Shown here in pieces: positions 24,933-32,706 of a DNA stretch of 64,000 nt. The notes under the pieces were generated by a model that saw only the letters and a program-made list of their open reading frames with translations, ran no database searches and was not told where the DNA came from. How positions within the stretch are numbered: position 1 is the stretch's first letter; the number at the start of each line of letters is the position of its first letter. Origin of the DNA: Prochloron sp965198675 (GTDB taxonomy: Bacteria > Cyanobacteriota > Cyanobacteriia > Cyanobacteriales > Prochloraceae); assembly GCA_965198675.1 (NCBI GenBank), contig OZ240666.1, positions 3,038,001-3,102,000 on the forward strand. The letters run 5' to 3'. Position numbers and translations under genes: made by a program.

Positions 24933-25715
24933 ATGGGATTATTTGAACGTATTAGTAGAATTGTTCGCGGGAATGTTAACGATCTGATCAATAAAGCCGA
25001 AGATCCGGAAAAGATTCTGGATCAGGCCATTATTGATATGCAATCCGATCTGATAGAGCTAAGGCAAGCAGTTGCCAGGGCGATCGCTACCCAAAAACGC
25101 ACGGAACAACAACATCATAAAAACCAGGCAGAGGCCAATAATTGGCAGCAAAGGGCCCAACTGGCTCTGAAAAAAGGGGATGAAAACCTGGCTCGGGAAG
25201 CTCTACTCCGGAAAAAAACCAGTGCAAACACGGCTAATACTCTCAAACAGCAGCTGGATCAGCAAAGCACTCAAGTAGAAACTCTCAAGCGCAATCTCAT
25301 CAGTTTAGAAAATAAGATTTCTGAAGCGAAGACCAAAAACGAAATGCTCAAAGCGCGAGCTACTGCTGCCAGGGCTAACGAACAACTACAAAGCACCATT
25401 GACAACCTCGATACAGACAGTGCTATGGCTGCCTTTGAGCGCATGGAAGATAAGGTGATGGAAATGGAAGCTCGTTCTCAGGCTGTGGGAGAACTGGGTG
25501 GAGTAAGCGTAGAACAACAATTTGCCCAGCTGGAAGGAGGTAGCGAGGTAGAAGATGAATTGGAGGCACTGAAGGTGGCAATCGCCGGGACAGACCCCTC
25601 TCAGCAGGCATTGCCCGCCGCTGAATCATCCTCTGACTCCCCACCTCCTGACGAACCAAAGTCTAAAGTGGATGCAGAACTGGATGCTCTGCGGGCCCAA
25701 CTCAATAAAATTTAA
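24933..25715 (+). CDS. vipp1: VIPP1/IM30 membrane-remodelling protein
   Basis: 260 residues, the usual VIPP1 length. It begins MGLFERISRIVRGNVNDLINKAEDPEK, with the amphipathic first helix, then a long coiled coil up to about residue 215. After a Pro/Ser linker it carries the short C-terminal helix (VDAELDALRAQLNKI) that distinguishes VIPP1 from bacterial PspA. Known role: maintenance and biogenesis of thylakoid membranes as ring or rod oligomers. A 9-base-pair hairpin follows the stop. The neighbour upstream is a shortened paralogue. Confidence 0.9.
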   Translation: MGLFERISRIVRGNVNDLINKAEDPEKILDQAIIDMQSDLIELRQAVARAIATQKRTEQQHHKNQAEANNWQQRAQLALKKGDENLAREALLRKKTSANTANTLKQQLDQQSTQVETLKRNLISLENKISEAKTKNEMLKARATAARANEQLQSTIDNLDTDSAMAAFERMEDKVMEMEARSQAVGELGGVSVEQQFAQLEGGSEVEDELEALKVAIAGTDPSQQALPAAESSSDSPPPDEPKSKVDAELDALRAQLNKI

Positions 25716-25731
25716 CCAGATTATGTCAGTA

Positions 25732-25755
25732 GAGTCCGCCGGTATAGGCGGATTC
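25732..25755 (+). terminator. Hairpin behind vipp1
   Basis: GAGTCCGCC and GGCGGATTC form a nine-pair stem (one G-U) around a six-base loop, 16 bases after the vipp1 stop. No strong U-tract follows, so it may be a weak terminator or a 3' stabilising hairpin. Confidence 0.45.
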
Positions 25756-25779
25756 CCATAGTCAAATAACCAACAGAGC

Positions 25780-26227
25780 TTGACATACTCCCCCGTTTAG
25801 AAAATGAGGGAGCAGGGTAGGACAGCAATAGCAGGCAGAGCCAGTCTTACATTGTCTAATCCAAAAGTTGATGCCCCAACCATTCCTTTAGTACACGCAA
25901 CCACCAGAGCTTGGTAGCCCCGTCTCAAAGCGAGCGGGGTGGAAAAGCGACAACGCGGCTTTAGCCGCAGTAAAATAGAGGAAGTCGCAAGACTCGTAGA
26001 CCCGACTGAAAAGGGGCGATCCATCCCGTGAGGGCCAACATATCTGTCGGTAGCCAAGTCGTTCCATCGGCGAGAGAATTTATGAGCCCCAACAGTTAAA
26101 CCAACGTAAAAGGAAGCCTTCGGGCAACCTATAGAGGCGTCTTTGACTTCGCCTATGAGTCCGAGTCATCGGAAGTTCAGAAATCCCTCCGGGGAATCCC
26201 AGCGTCTTTAGACCGGGAAGTAGTCAA
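25780..26227. mobile_element. IS200/IS605-type remnant without transposase
   Basis: A 448-base block is bounded by imperfect inverted ends TTGACATACTCCC and GGGAAGTAGTCAA. Each end carries a CCC...TTTAG...GGG hairpin like the ends of IS605/IS1341 elements. The interior has several further hairpins (for example GACAACGCGGCTTTAGCCGC) but no convincing protein; the longest frames do not look like TnpA or TnpB. It could be a MITE-like derivative, or preserve part of an omega-RNA region. Placed between vipp1 and the thioredoxin gene. Confidence 0.5.
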
Positions 26228-26261
26228 ATCACGGTTCGTAAGAGTTTTGAGGAGCATTTTC

Positions 26262-26591
26262 ATGAACAGGGTCATTTCCATTACCGATGCGGAATTTAAG
26301 CATGAAGTGTTAAAATCCGACCAACCCGTATTAGCTTATTTCTGGGCTAACTGGTGCGGTCCCTGTCGTCTGGTATCTCCCTCCATTGACTGGGTGGCGC
26401 AAAATTACAGCGATGACCTCAAGGTGGTTAAATTGGAAATAGACTCCAATCCCGACTCTGTTGCTCAGTGTAAGGTAGAAGGAGTTCCAGCCCTAAGACT
26501 ATTTAAGAATGAAGTAATTGTTGCCTCTCATGAGGGAGCCATTACCAAAGATAAATTAAAAACCTTACTAGATAATCATCTCAATGAGTAA
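26262..26591 (+). CDS. Thioredoxin
   Basis: 109 residues with the catalytic WCGPC (Cys32, Cys35), the preceding YFWANW strand, the cis-proline segment GVPALRLF and a typical thioredoxin length. It reduces disulfides of target proteins in the cytosol. The ATG at 26262 (MNRVISITDAEF) is chosen because GAGGAG lies eight bases upstream; the earlier ATG at 26247 overlaps that site. The next gene follows after 45 bases in the same direction. Confidence 0.9.
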   Translation: MNRVISITDAEFKHEVLKSDQPVLAYFWANWCGPCRLVSPSIDWVAQNYSDDLKVVKLEIDSNPDSVAQCKVEGVPALRLFKNEVIVASHEGAITKDKLKTLLDNHLNE

Positions 26592-26636
26592 TTGATTGTT
26601 AGTAATTAATCGAACAACCAAACACCCACAACAAAA

Positions 26637-27824
26637 ATGCAATTTGCCAAACGGTTACAAGCATTCAAGACTAATGTGTTTGTCGATATGGATCGGGCAA
26701 AAGCTGCTGCGAAAGGATCAGGTCAGGAAATAATTGACTTGTCTTTGGGTTCTTCTGACTTACCTGCATCAAACTTGGTTACAGATGCGATTGAGTCTAA
26801 TTTAAAAAACAGGAGTACTCACGGCTATTTACTCTATCACGGTACAGGTGCTTTTCGTCGGGCAGCAGCTCATTGGTATGGCCAAAAATTCGGCATTGAG
26901 GTAGATCCCTCTTCGGAAGTACTGCAACTGATTGGTTCTCAGGAAGGAACTGCTCATTTACCTTTAGCCTTGCTCAACCCCGGAGATTATGCTCTTGTGC
27001 CCGATCCTGGCTATCCTTCCCATTATGGCGGAGTTTATTTAGCCAGCGGACAAGTTTATCCTCTACCTCTATTAGCAGAAAATAATTTTTTACCTGTTCT
27101 GGAACATATCCCTGAGTCTGTTTTGAGTAAGGCTCGGCTCATGATTTTGAGCTATCCTCATAATCCTACCACGGCGATCGCTCCTTTATCTTTCTTCGAG
27201 AAGGCAGTATCTTTTTGTCGTCACCACAATTTAGTTTTAGTCCACGATTTTCCCTACGCTGATATCTTTTTTGCCCCCACTGAACCACCTCCTTCGATTT
27301 TTCAAGCAGACAGGAATAAATCCCTATCTATTGAGTTTTTTACCTTGTCTAAATCCTACAATATGGGAGGGTTTCGGGTTGGTTTTGCTATTGGCAATCG
27401 GGAGTTGATTATGGCTTTGCGACGGGTGAAAGCAGCAGTGGATTTCAATCAGTATGAGGGGATTTTAAATGGGGCGATCGCCGCTTTGTCCGGAGATAAT
27501 TCTATAGTAGCAAATACTGTCGCTACTTATCTTCAGCGACGGGATGTCTTTGTTGAGGCTTTAAATCGCTTGGGTTGGCAAGTTACTACTCCCAAAGCTA
27601 CTATGTATGTCTGGGCTAAATTGCCTGATCCTTGGCAAAATAACTCGGTCCAATTCTGTCAGGAATTGGTAGCCCAAACTGGAGTTGCTGCTTCTCCAGG
27701 AGCTGGATTTGGCACTGCTGGAGAAGGATACATCAGGTTTGCTTTAGTACAGTCTCCAGCAGTTCTGGTTCATGCAGCGACAAAAATAGCAGAATTTATA
27801 AAGCAATTTAAACCACAAAGGTGA
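26637..27824 (+). CDS. Class I/II PLP aminotransferase, LL-DAP aminotransferase-like
   Basis: 395 residues. Fold type I aminotransferase with SLGSSDLP near the N-terminus, GSQEGTAHL, PDPGYPSH, SYPHNPTTA, VHDFPYADI and the PLP-binding lysine in TLSKSYNMGGFRVGF (Lys239). Overall it resembles the LL-diaminopimelate aminotransferase/DapL-like subgroup found in cyanobacteria, but the exact amino-donor specificity cannot be read from sequence. It follows the thioredoxin gene closely and could share its transcript. Confidence 0.85.
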   Translation: MQFAKRLQAFKTNVFVDMDRAKAAAKGSGQEIIDLSLGSSDLPASNLVTDAIESNLKNRSTHGYLLYHGTGAFRRAAAHWYGQKFGIEVDPSSEVLQLIGSQEGTAHLPLALLNPGDYALVPDPGYPSHYGGVYLASGQVYPLPLLAENNFLPVLEHIPESVLSKARLMILSYPHNPTTAIAPLSFFEKAVSFCRHHNLVLVHDFPYADIFFAPTEPPPSIFQADRNKSLSIEFFTLSKSYNMGGFRVGFAIGNRELIMALRRVKAAVDFNQYEGILNGAIAALSGDNSIVANTVATYLQRRDVFVEALNRLGWQVTTPKATMYVWAKLPDPWQNNSVQFCQELVAQTGVAASPGAGFGTAGEGYIRFALVQSPAVLVHAATKIAEFIKQFKPQR

Positions 27825-27948
27825 TTTGATTTATAAACACAATTTTGAGTATATATAAGATTAAACCACAGAGACGCAGAGGACACAGAGAAAGATAAGA
27901 AAGGGTGTAGGGGCGCAAGGCTTGCCCCCGACCGGTCCGTGTTTTCTA
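27825..27948. repeat. Interspersed repeat between convergent genes
   Basis: It contains AACCACAGAGACGCAGAGG and ACACAGAGAAAG, a very common cyanobacterial interspersed motif, followed by a GGGGCGCAAGGCTTGCCCC hairpin. The hairpin lies between the convergent aminotransferase and antitoxin genes and could act as a terminator for either. Confidence 0.5.
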
Positions 27949-28203
27949 TTAAAAAGGCATTTCATCCCCTTCTCGAGGTGGTTCTCCACCTTTACGGTTT
28001 AAAATCTGGCGAAAGATTTCCCGGTCTGCCCGTTTCTTGCGCTCTTCAAAAAAAGCTGCTGTTTCAAGAGCTGACAACTTCTCGGCAACAGCAACAGTAA
28101 TAAACTGGTTAATGCTAGTTCCTTCTCTTTTTGCAACTTGCGCTACTGCTTCTTTCAAAGACTGAGGAAGACTGAGAGGATATGTAGCCTCGGGCTGCTT
28201 CAT
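27949..28203 (-). CDS. Antitoxin of a PIN toxin pair (RHH/HicB-like)
   Basis: 84 residues. The N-terminal part (YPLSLPQSLKEAVAQVAKREGTSINQFITVAVAEKLSAL, given as motif) is a ribbon-helix-helix DNA-binding fold of the Arc/HicB C-terminal kind, which would autorepress the operon. The C-terminal half is charged and likely masks the toxin. Its ATG overlaps the toxin stop by four bases, so the pair is translationally coupled with the toxin gene first. Confidence 0.8.
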   Translation of the reverse strand: MKQPEATYPLSLPQSLKEAVAQVAKREGTSINQFITVAVAEKLSALETAAFFEERKKRADREIFRQILNRKGGEPPREGDEMPF

Positions 28204-28625
28204 TTTCTAATCCTCCTTATTGCTGTCCCTGGTTTCATTAACTCGATCCCAAATCGTTGTGGCCCATGGCCAAAATCTCGTTGATTAAATGTTACAATTG
28301 CATCTGCTCTGCCATTAACTGCTGCTTCTAAAACCATTTCATCGTCCGGGTCATTTAACTGTGGTCGCCAGAGAAAGTAGGTTTTTACAGGTTCTACCAA
28401 AGCTATTATTGCATCTACAAAAATTAATGTTTCTTCTCTAGTCAATCCTGCTGCTATCCAGTGTTCGGAAGCAGAACATTTAGCCTCATACTCAATGGCA
28501 AGAGGGATACTAGCTAATAACTGTACTGAGCTTCGATCCGCTTCCATGAGCAAAGCTGCCGATGCACCAAGAGGACTCCTCAATCCAGCGACAATAACAT
28601 CTGTATCCAAAACTAATCTCAACAT
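28200..28625 (-). CDS. PIN-domain toxin (putative RNase)
   Basis: 141 residues. PIN nuclease fold: LVLDTDVIVAG with Asp7, a central Glu in AIEYEAKCS, NDPDDEMVLEAA and the last acidic position in ADAIVTFNQRDF. Family members are usually annotated as toxin components that cleave tRNA or mRNA; the specific target is unknown. Upstream are AT-rich sequences with TATCATATC, and dprA diverges 74 bases away. Confidence 0.85.
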   Translation of the reverse strand: MLRLVLDTDVIVAGLRSPLGASAALLMEADRSSVQLLASIPLAIEYEAKCSASEHWIAAGLTREETLIFVDAIIALVEPVKTYFLWRPQLNDPDDEMVLEAAVNGRADAIVTFNQRDFGHGPQRFGIELMKPGTAIRRIRK

Positions 28626-28699
28626 GATAATATCTTATATCATATCACAATGTTGCTCCCCCCTGTCCTCTTAAATTGGTATTATCTAGGTATTATATT

Positions 28700-29809
28700 G
28701 TGAAAGAACGGGCTTACTGGTTAGCTTGGTCGAAAATTACTGGTGTGGGACCAGTACTGCTATTTCGAGTGCAGCAGCATTTTGGCACCTTAGCTGAAGC
28801 TTGGGCAGCCCCAGCAGTAGCTTTAGGGGAAGTGGAAGGGTTCGGGAGGAAGTTAATCAGTGCAGTAGCCCAAGGGCGATCGCAAATTAATCCAGAAGGA
28901 CTCCTAGAGGAACACAGTCGCCAAAACCCCCATTTCTGGACCCCAGCAGATGAAAACTATCCCCGGTTGTTGCTGGAAATTCCCAGTCCCCCACCTGTTT
29001 TGTACTATCAAGGGGAGGTTAAACTTGAGGAAAATCAAGGTATTACTCCTATGATAGGGATTGTGGGTACCCGTAAACCCACAGAACACGGACGGCGCTG
29101 GACCCAGAGAATTAGCGCTATTCTAGCTAAGTCTGGGTTTACCATTGTTTCTGGGTTGGCAGCAGGAATTGATGGAGAAGCCCATGAAGGCTGTTTGGAG
29201 ATAGGAGGAAGAACCATAGGGGTTTTGGGGACAGGGTTGGATCGGGTTTATCCTCGGTGCAATAAACAGCTTTATGAGGCCATCTCCCAACAGGGGCTAT
29301 TATTGAGTGAGTATCCCCAGGGAACAAGACCGGATCGGAGCAATTTTCCCGCCCGCAATCGTATTATTGCTGGTTTGAGTCGTGCGGTTTTGGTTATGGA
29401 AGCGCCAAAAAGGTCAGGTGCTTTAATTACTGCTCGCTATGCTAATGATTTTGGTCGAGATGTTTACGCTTTACCCCATTCTCCCGATAATGAGCAATAT
29501 CGGGGCTGTTTGAAATTGTTGCGCAACGGTGCCGGAATGATTGTGGAAGAGGAGGAGTTGTTGTCTATGTTGGGGGTAATACCTAATTTAGAAGCAAAAA
29601 TTATTATTAATAAAAAAGTTGAGCAAATGCCAAACCTCTCTCCGGAATTAGCAGAGGTAATTAAGGCGATCGCCTACGAATCTACTCCTTTTGATTCTAT
29701 CGTTCAGTCGGCGGGTTTGCCAGCTAATTCTATTTCTGCTGCTCTGATACAATTGGAATTATTGGGTTTGGTGTCTCAGTTACCGGGAATGCGTTATCAA
29801 AGATGTTGA
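28700..29809 (+). CDS. dprA: DNA-processing protein DprA
   Basis: About 369 residues. It protects incoming single-stranded DNA and loads RecA during natural transformation. An N-terminal helix-hairpin-helix-like part (WSKITGVGPVLLF) is followed by the Rossmann-fold DprA core: VGTRKPTEHG, SGLAAGIDGEAHEG, GTGLDRVYP, SEYPQGTRPDRSNFPARNRII, EAPKRSGALITARYA. The C-terminal winged-helix domain is DML1-like. The GTG at 28700 (MKERAYWLAW) is preferred to the upstream TTG at 28676, which translates AT-rich leader. Confidence 0.93.
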   Translation: MKERAYWLAWSKITGVGPVLLFRVQQHFGTLAEAWAAPAVALGEVEGFGRKLISAVAQGRSQINPEGLLEEHSRQNPHFWTPADENYPRLLLEIPSPPPVLYYQGEVKLEENQGITPMIGIVGTRKPTEHGRRWTQRISAILAKSGFTIVSGLAAGIDGEAHEGCLEIGGRTIGVLGTGLDRVYPRCNKQLYEAISQQGLLLSEYPQGTRPDRSNFPARNRIIAGLSRAVLVMEAPKRSGALITARYANDFGRDVYALPHSPDNEQYRGCLKLLRNGAGMIVEEEELLSMLGVIPNLEAKIIINKKVEQMPNLSPELAEVIKAIAYESTPFDSIVQSAGLPANSISAALIQLELLGLVSQLPGMRYQRC

Positions 29810-29811
29810 AA

Positions 29812-30050
29812 CAGTTACCAGTTACCAGTTATCAATTACCAGTACTAGTTAGAGGAATTTACAGAAAGCTTTGTATAACGTTGATTGAGTAAATATATTG
29901 CTTTAAATACTCATCAAAAAAATTAGCGTAATTGTAGGTTGGGTTGAGGCACGAAACCCAACAGCACAAACCCATAATGTTGGGTAACGCTTGCGCTCTA
30001 CCCAACCTACGGAGCAATTTGAGTATTGCGACTTTCATAAATTTTTTTGA
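29812..30050. repeat. Heptamer repeats and a GTAGGTTGGGTT element
   Basis: 29812-29850 holds copies of the heptamer CAGTTAC with variants. 29934-30009 is bounded by the inverted repeat GTAGGTTGGGT/ACCCAACCTAC and contains GCACGAAACCCAACAG and TAACGCTTGCGCTCTACC, an element common in cyanobacterial genomes. About 65 bases at its right end (GTTGGGTAACGCTTGCGCTC up to CTTTCATAAATT) are repeated at 30289-30352. The repeat provides the stop codon of the gene that ends at 30007. Confidence 0.65.
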
Positions 30051-30249
30051 TGATTTCTTCATCACTTTTCTCATCTTCTTGCCACACTCCCAAAGTAGCA
30101 AGAAAAGATTGTTCTAAATTAGGTTTTGTTAACATCATCTCTTGTTCGATGGTTCGTTTGACAATAATTTCAATGATATTTTCTAAGTCTGACAAGGTTA
30201 AATTACTAATAGATTGTTCTGATTTAGTTGTGTTCAGTTTATTCTTCAT
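30007..30249 (-). CDS. Orphan antitoxin-like small protein
   Basis: 80 residues with NLTLSDLENIIEIIVKRTI, then FLATLGVWQEDEKSDEEIIKKIYESRNTQ. The pattern of a leucine-rich N-terminal helix followed by FxxxFGxWxDDRxxEEIIxxIYxSR is typical of cyanobacterial antitoxins that pair with PIN (VapC) toxins. No toxin gene is adjacent; an interspersed repeat follows at the position where it would be. The stop codon lies in that repeat, so the last residues may not be original. Confidence 0.65.
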   Translation of the reverse strand: MKNKLNTTKSEQSISNLTLSDLENIIEIIVKRTIEQEMMLTKPNLEQSFLATLGVWQEDEKSDEEIIKKIYESRNTQIAP

Positions 30250-30288
30250 TTCATTGTTCCTCTTTTACATATATTGACCAAACCATGT

Positions 30289-30352
30289 TAGGTAACGCTT
30301 GCGCTCTACCCAACCTACAGCTCAATTTTACTATTGCGACTTTCATAAATTA
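30289..30352. repeat. Second copy of the 65-base repeat
   Basis: GGTAACGCTTGCGCTCTACC and CAACCTACAG, followed by TATTGCGACTTTCATAAATT, match 29983-30049. Both copies sit at the 3' end of a minus-strand gene and reach its stop codon. Confidence 0.6.
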
Positions 30353-30829
30353 TTTTTCGGCTAATTTAACGAGAGCAGAAGCCAGGGTTGCCATATTGTC
30401 AGCTAGTGTCACCCGATCTTCATTGAGACTTTGTAAAATTTCAAACATTGTAGCTCTGTCTTGAATTAAAGCTGATGTATTTTGAAGGGAAGCAGTAATA
30501 TAGTCGGCTATGTCGCGAGTCAATGCTGCTACTTGTCTGTCTGTAGCTTGACGAGATCGCCGATCTGCTGCGATCGCGTCAGAGTGAGCCTGGGCAGTTC
30601 TTGCTACTGAGTCTACTTTGTGACCAAGTTCCTTAATATTTTGATTCGTCTGGTCCATTCTCGCGGCGAGTTGTTGGACGTTATTGTCCGTCTGCTCCAT
30701 TCTCGCGGCGAGTTGTTGGACGTTATTGTCCGTCTGCGCCATTATTGTTACAAGCTGTTGGACGTTTTGATTGGTTTGTTCAGCAGCAGTCAGAAGGAGA
30801 TGAAAACGTTGGTCAGTATCTTTACTCAT
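30350..30829 (-). CDS. Coiled-coil protein with 14-residue repeats
   Basis: 159 residues, almost entirely heptad-like. Residues 20-70 repeat the unit QTDNNVQQLAARM (14 residues); two of the units are nearly identical in DNA (42 bases, within about 30650-30740), so they are a recent duplication. Further helices follow (AHSDAIAADRRSRQATDRQV). Similar cyanobacterial proteins are annotated only as hypothetical coiled-coil proteins. Located 38 bases upstream of the orphan antitoxin's leader and separated from it by a repeat. Confidence 0.65.
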   Translation of the reverse strand: MSKDTDQRFHLLLTAAEQTNQNVQQLVTIMAQTDNNVQQLAARMEQTDNNVQQLAARMDQTNQNIKELGHKVDSVARTAQAHSDAIAADRRSRQATDRQVAALTRDIADYITASLQNTSALIQDRATMFEILQSLNEDRVTLADNMATLASALVKLAEK

Positions 30830-30862
30830 TTTCCCCGGTTTGCTTTATTTCTTTATTGTTCA

Positions 30863-31855
30863 TTATACAAGCTCCAGTAAAGACTTCAGTTCTGAAGTCT
30901 CTAATCTGGGTCCAAAACGAGTTACAATCCGGGAAGAGGCTAAGGAGGCTAAATTACCAGCTTTAGTTGGACTCATACCATTGGTAATGCCGTACAAAAA
31001 GGCTCCTGCGTACATATCTCCGGCACCTAATGTATCGATCGCTTCTACGGGAGAGGGGGCAATTTCTCTTAATTCTTGACCGTCGAAAATTAGTGAACCT
31101 TCCCCCCCTCGGGTAATGGCAAAACCTTTGGCTATAGTCTTAAAGTAATCTATCGCTACTGCTAAATCCTCGGTTTGGACCATGGTTAAAGCTTCACGAG
31201 CATTAGCAAAGATAAAATCTAAGCCTGAACCTATTATTTCTAATATTCCTGCTCGACAATATTGTACTATATTGGGGTCGGAAAGGGAAAGGGCTGTTTT
31301 TACTCCGGCTAATTTAGCAATTTCTTTTGCTTTCATTGCTCCTGCTTTTGCAGTGGGGGAAGAAATCAAGTATCCTTCTAGGTAAATATATTCTGAATCT
31401 CGGATCGCTTCTGGGACTAATTCTTCTGGGGAAAAGTCGGCACTAATACCTAAAAAAGTATTCATGGTGCGATCGGCGTCGGGAGTTACCAATACCAAGC
31501 ATTTCCCTGTAATTCCCATTGGTTTATTATCTTGGGTTAAATTAGTGTCTAGTCCGTAGTAGAGCAGGTCTTTTAAATAGAAAGAACCAATTTCGTCTTC
31601 AGCTACTTTGCAAGAGTAAAAACCTTTCCCTCCTAGTTGACTCAATGCTACCATAGTATTGGCAGCAGAACCCCCACAGCTATTTCGAGAAGTTAAGTGA
31701 CTTAAAGAGCGCATTAAATATTCTTGGCGGTCTTCGTCTACCAAGGTCATTATCCCTTTATTCAGCTTTAATTCTTGGAGCAACTGGGCAGATATTTCAA
31801 ATTCCATATCTAATAAAGCGTTGCCCATTCCATATACATTGTATTTTTTGCTCAT
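30863..31855 (-). CDS. PfkB-family sugar/adenosine kinase
   Basis: 330 residues. Ribokinase/PfkB fold with the N-terminal GNALLDMEF, the substrate motif CGGSAANTMVALSQLGG, and the C-terminal signature DTLGAGDMYAGAFLYG with catalytic Asp280. Closest in style to the adenosine-kinase-like proteins of cyanobacteria; the substrate cannot be fixed from sequence. Downstream of rplY on the same strand with a 171-base gap that holds a strong palindrome, so probably a separate transcript. Confidence 0.85.
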   Translation of the reverse strand: MSKKYNVYGMGNALLDMEFEISAQLLQELKLNKGIMTLVDEDRQEYLMRSLSHLTSRNSCGGSAANTMVALSQLGGKGFYSCKVAEDEIGSFYLKDLLYYGLDTNLTQDNKPMGITGKCLVLVTPDADRTMNTFLGISADFSPEELVPEAIRDSEYIYLEGYLISSPTAKAGAMKAKEIAKLAGVKTALSLSDPNIVQYCRAGILEIIGSGLDFIFANAREALTMVQTEDLAVAIDYFKTIAKGFAITRGGEGSLIFDGQELREIAPSPVEAIDTLGAGDMYAGAFLYGITNGMSPTKAGNLASLASSRIVTRFGPRLETSELKSLLELV

Positions 31856-31962
31856 ACTTTTGTTATTAATTGTTTGTTTTTTGTTTCCTTTTCCCCGTAG
31901 GGTCGGGGTCTTTCCGCCCAGTGTAGGGTGGGCATGGGGAGTTGGGGAGTTGGGTCAATAAC

Positions 31963-31982
31963 GGGCGCACAGCTGTGTGCCC
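31963..31982. terminator. Near-perfect 20-base palindrome, possible terminator
   Basis: GGGCGCACAG and CTGTGTGCCC pair with a single G-U. It lies 45 bases downstream of the rplY stop on the minus strand; no U-tract is obvious. It is embedded in a GGGCGCAC-type interspersed motif and may simply be repeat-derived. Confidence 0.35.
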
Positions 31983-32026
31983 CTACCTTCTCCCTATCTC
32001 CCTATCTCCCTCTGGACCCAGCGACC

Positions 32027-32614
32027 CTACTCCTCTGCTTCTGTCTCAGTGGGAGCCATTTTAGCAGGAGCTATGACAGAGAAGATAGTTGTGGACGGAT
32101 CCCCTAAAGCAGATACTCCTGGGGGCAATTCTAACTCCCCTACGTGTAATCTCGTCCCGATATCCATCGGGGACATATCCATCTCAATATACTCGGGAAT
32201 GTTATCCGGAGAGCATTCTACCTCAATTTCTGAGATGGTCTGTTCGATAAGACTCCCCCGTTTCACCCCGAGTGCTTGCCCTACCATTTTTAGCTGTACA
32301 GCCACTTTAATCTTCTTTTGAGCAGCGACGGAGAAAAAGCTAAGGTGGTAGAGAGTTCTTTTCCAAGGGTGAGCTTGGACTTCTCTTATGAGGGCTTTTC
32401 CGTTCCAGTCTATCTCGGCAATGTTTAAGTCGATCAGGGTATTATTGACGGAAGCTTTTTTGAGCAAATTTTGAGCTTCTTTCCCGTCCAAGGTGAGGGA
32501 AATAGACGCTGCACCGTCGTGTCCGTATAAAGTGGCGGGAATTAAACCCTGACGTCGCAGTGCTCTCGGTTTGCTATCTTCTTGTCTGGTTTGACATTGA
32601 ACTGTTATTGCCAT
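32027..32614 (-). CDS. rplY: 50S ribosomal protein L25, CTC form
   Basis: 195 residues: N-terminal 5S-rRNA-binding L25 domain (RQEDSKPRALRRQGLIPATLYG, in part) plus the C-terminal TL5/CTC beta domain (VECSPDNIPEYIEMDMSPMDIG), ending in a short acidic tail. It binds 5S rRNA in the large ribosomal subunit; the longer CTC form is usual in cyanobacteria. It lies directly downstream of purA with heptamer repeats between them. Confidence 0.92.
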   Translation of the reverse strand: MAITVQCQTRQEDSKPRALRRQGLIPATLYGHDGAASISLTLDGKEAQNLLKKASVNNTLIDLNIAEIDWNGKALIREVQAHPWKRTLYHLSFFSVAAQKKIKVAVQLKMVGQALGVKRGSLIEQTISEIEVECSPDNIPEYIEMDMSPMDIGTRLHVGELELPPGVSALGDPSTTIFSVIAPAKMAPTETEAEE

Positions 32615-32667
32615 AGTTGTTGCTATCTAACTGTTTTAACTTTGTACGTGTTATAGCAACCGCCAGT

Positions 32668-32706
32668 CATAACTGGTAACTGGTAACTGGTCACTGGTAA
32701 CTGATC
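32668..32706. repeat. Heptamer array (TAACTGG)n
   Basis: Four to five imperfect copies of AACTGGT or CACTGGT. The array extends into the last codons of purA and provides its stop region. Similar arrays are at 29812, 59868 and 63658. Confidence 0.65.

Noticed and set aside
25797..26057. 86-residue minus-strand open frame inside the IS605-like remnant
   Set aside because: No family resemblance, and it overlaps the hairpins of a non-coding element.
29859..30101. 80-residue minus-strand frame across the GTAGGTTGGGTT element
   Set aside because: It translates an interspersed repeat and overlaps the better-supported antitoxin-like gene in another frame.
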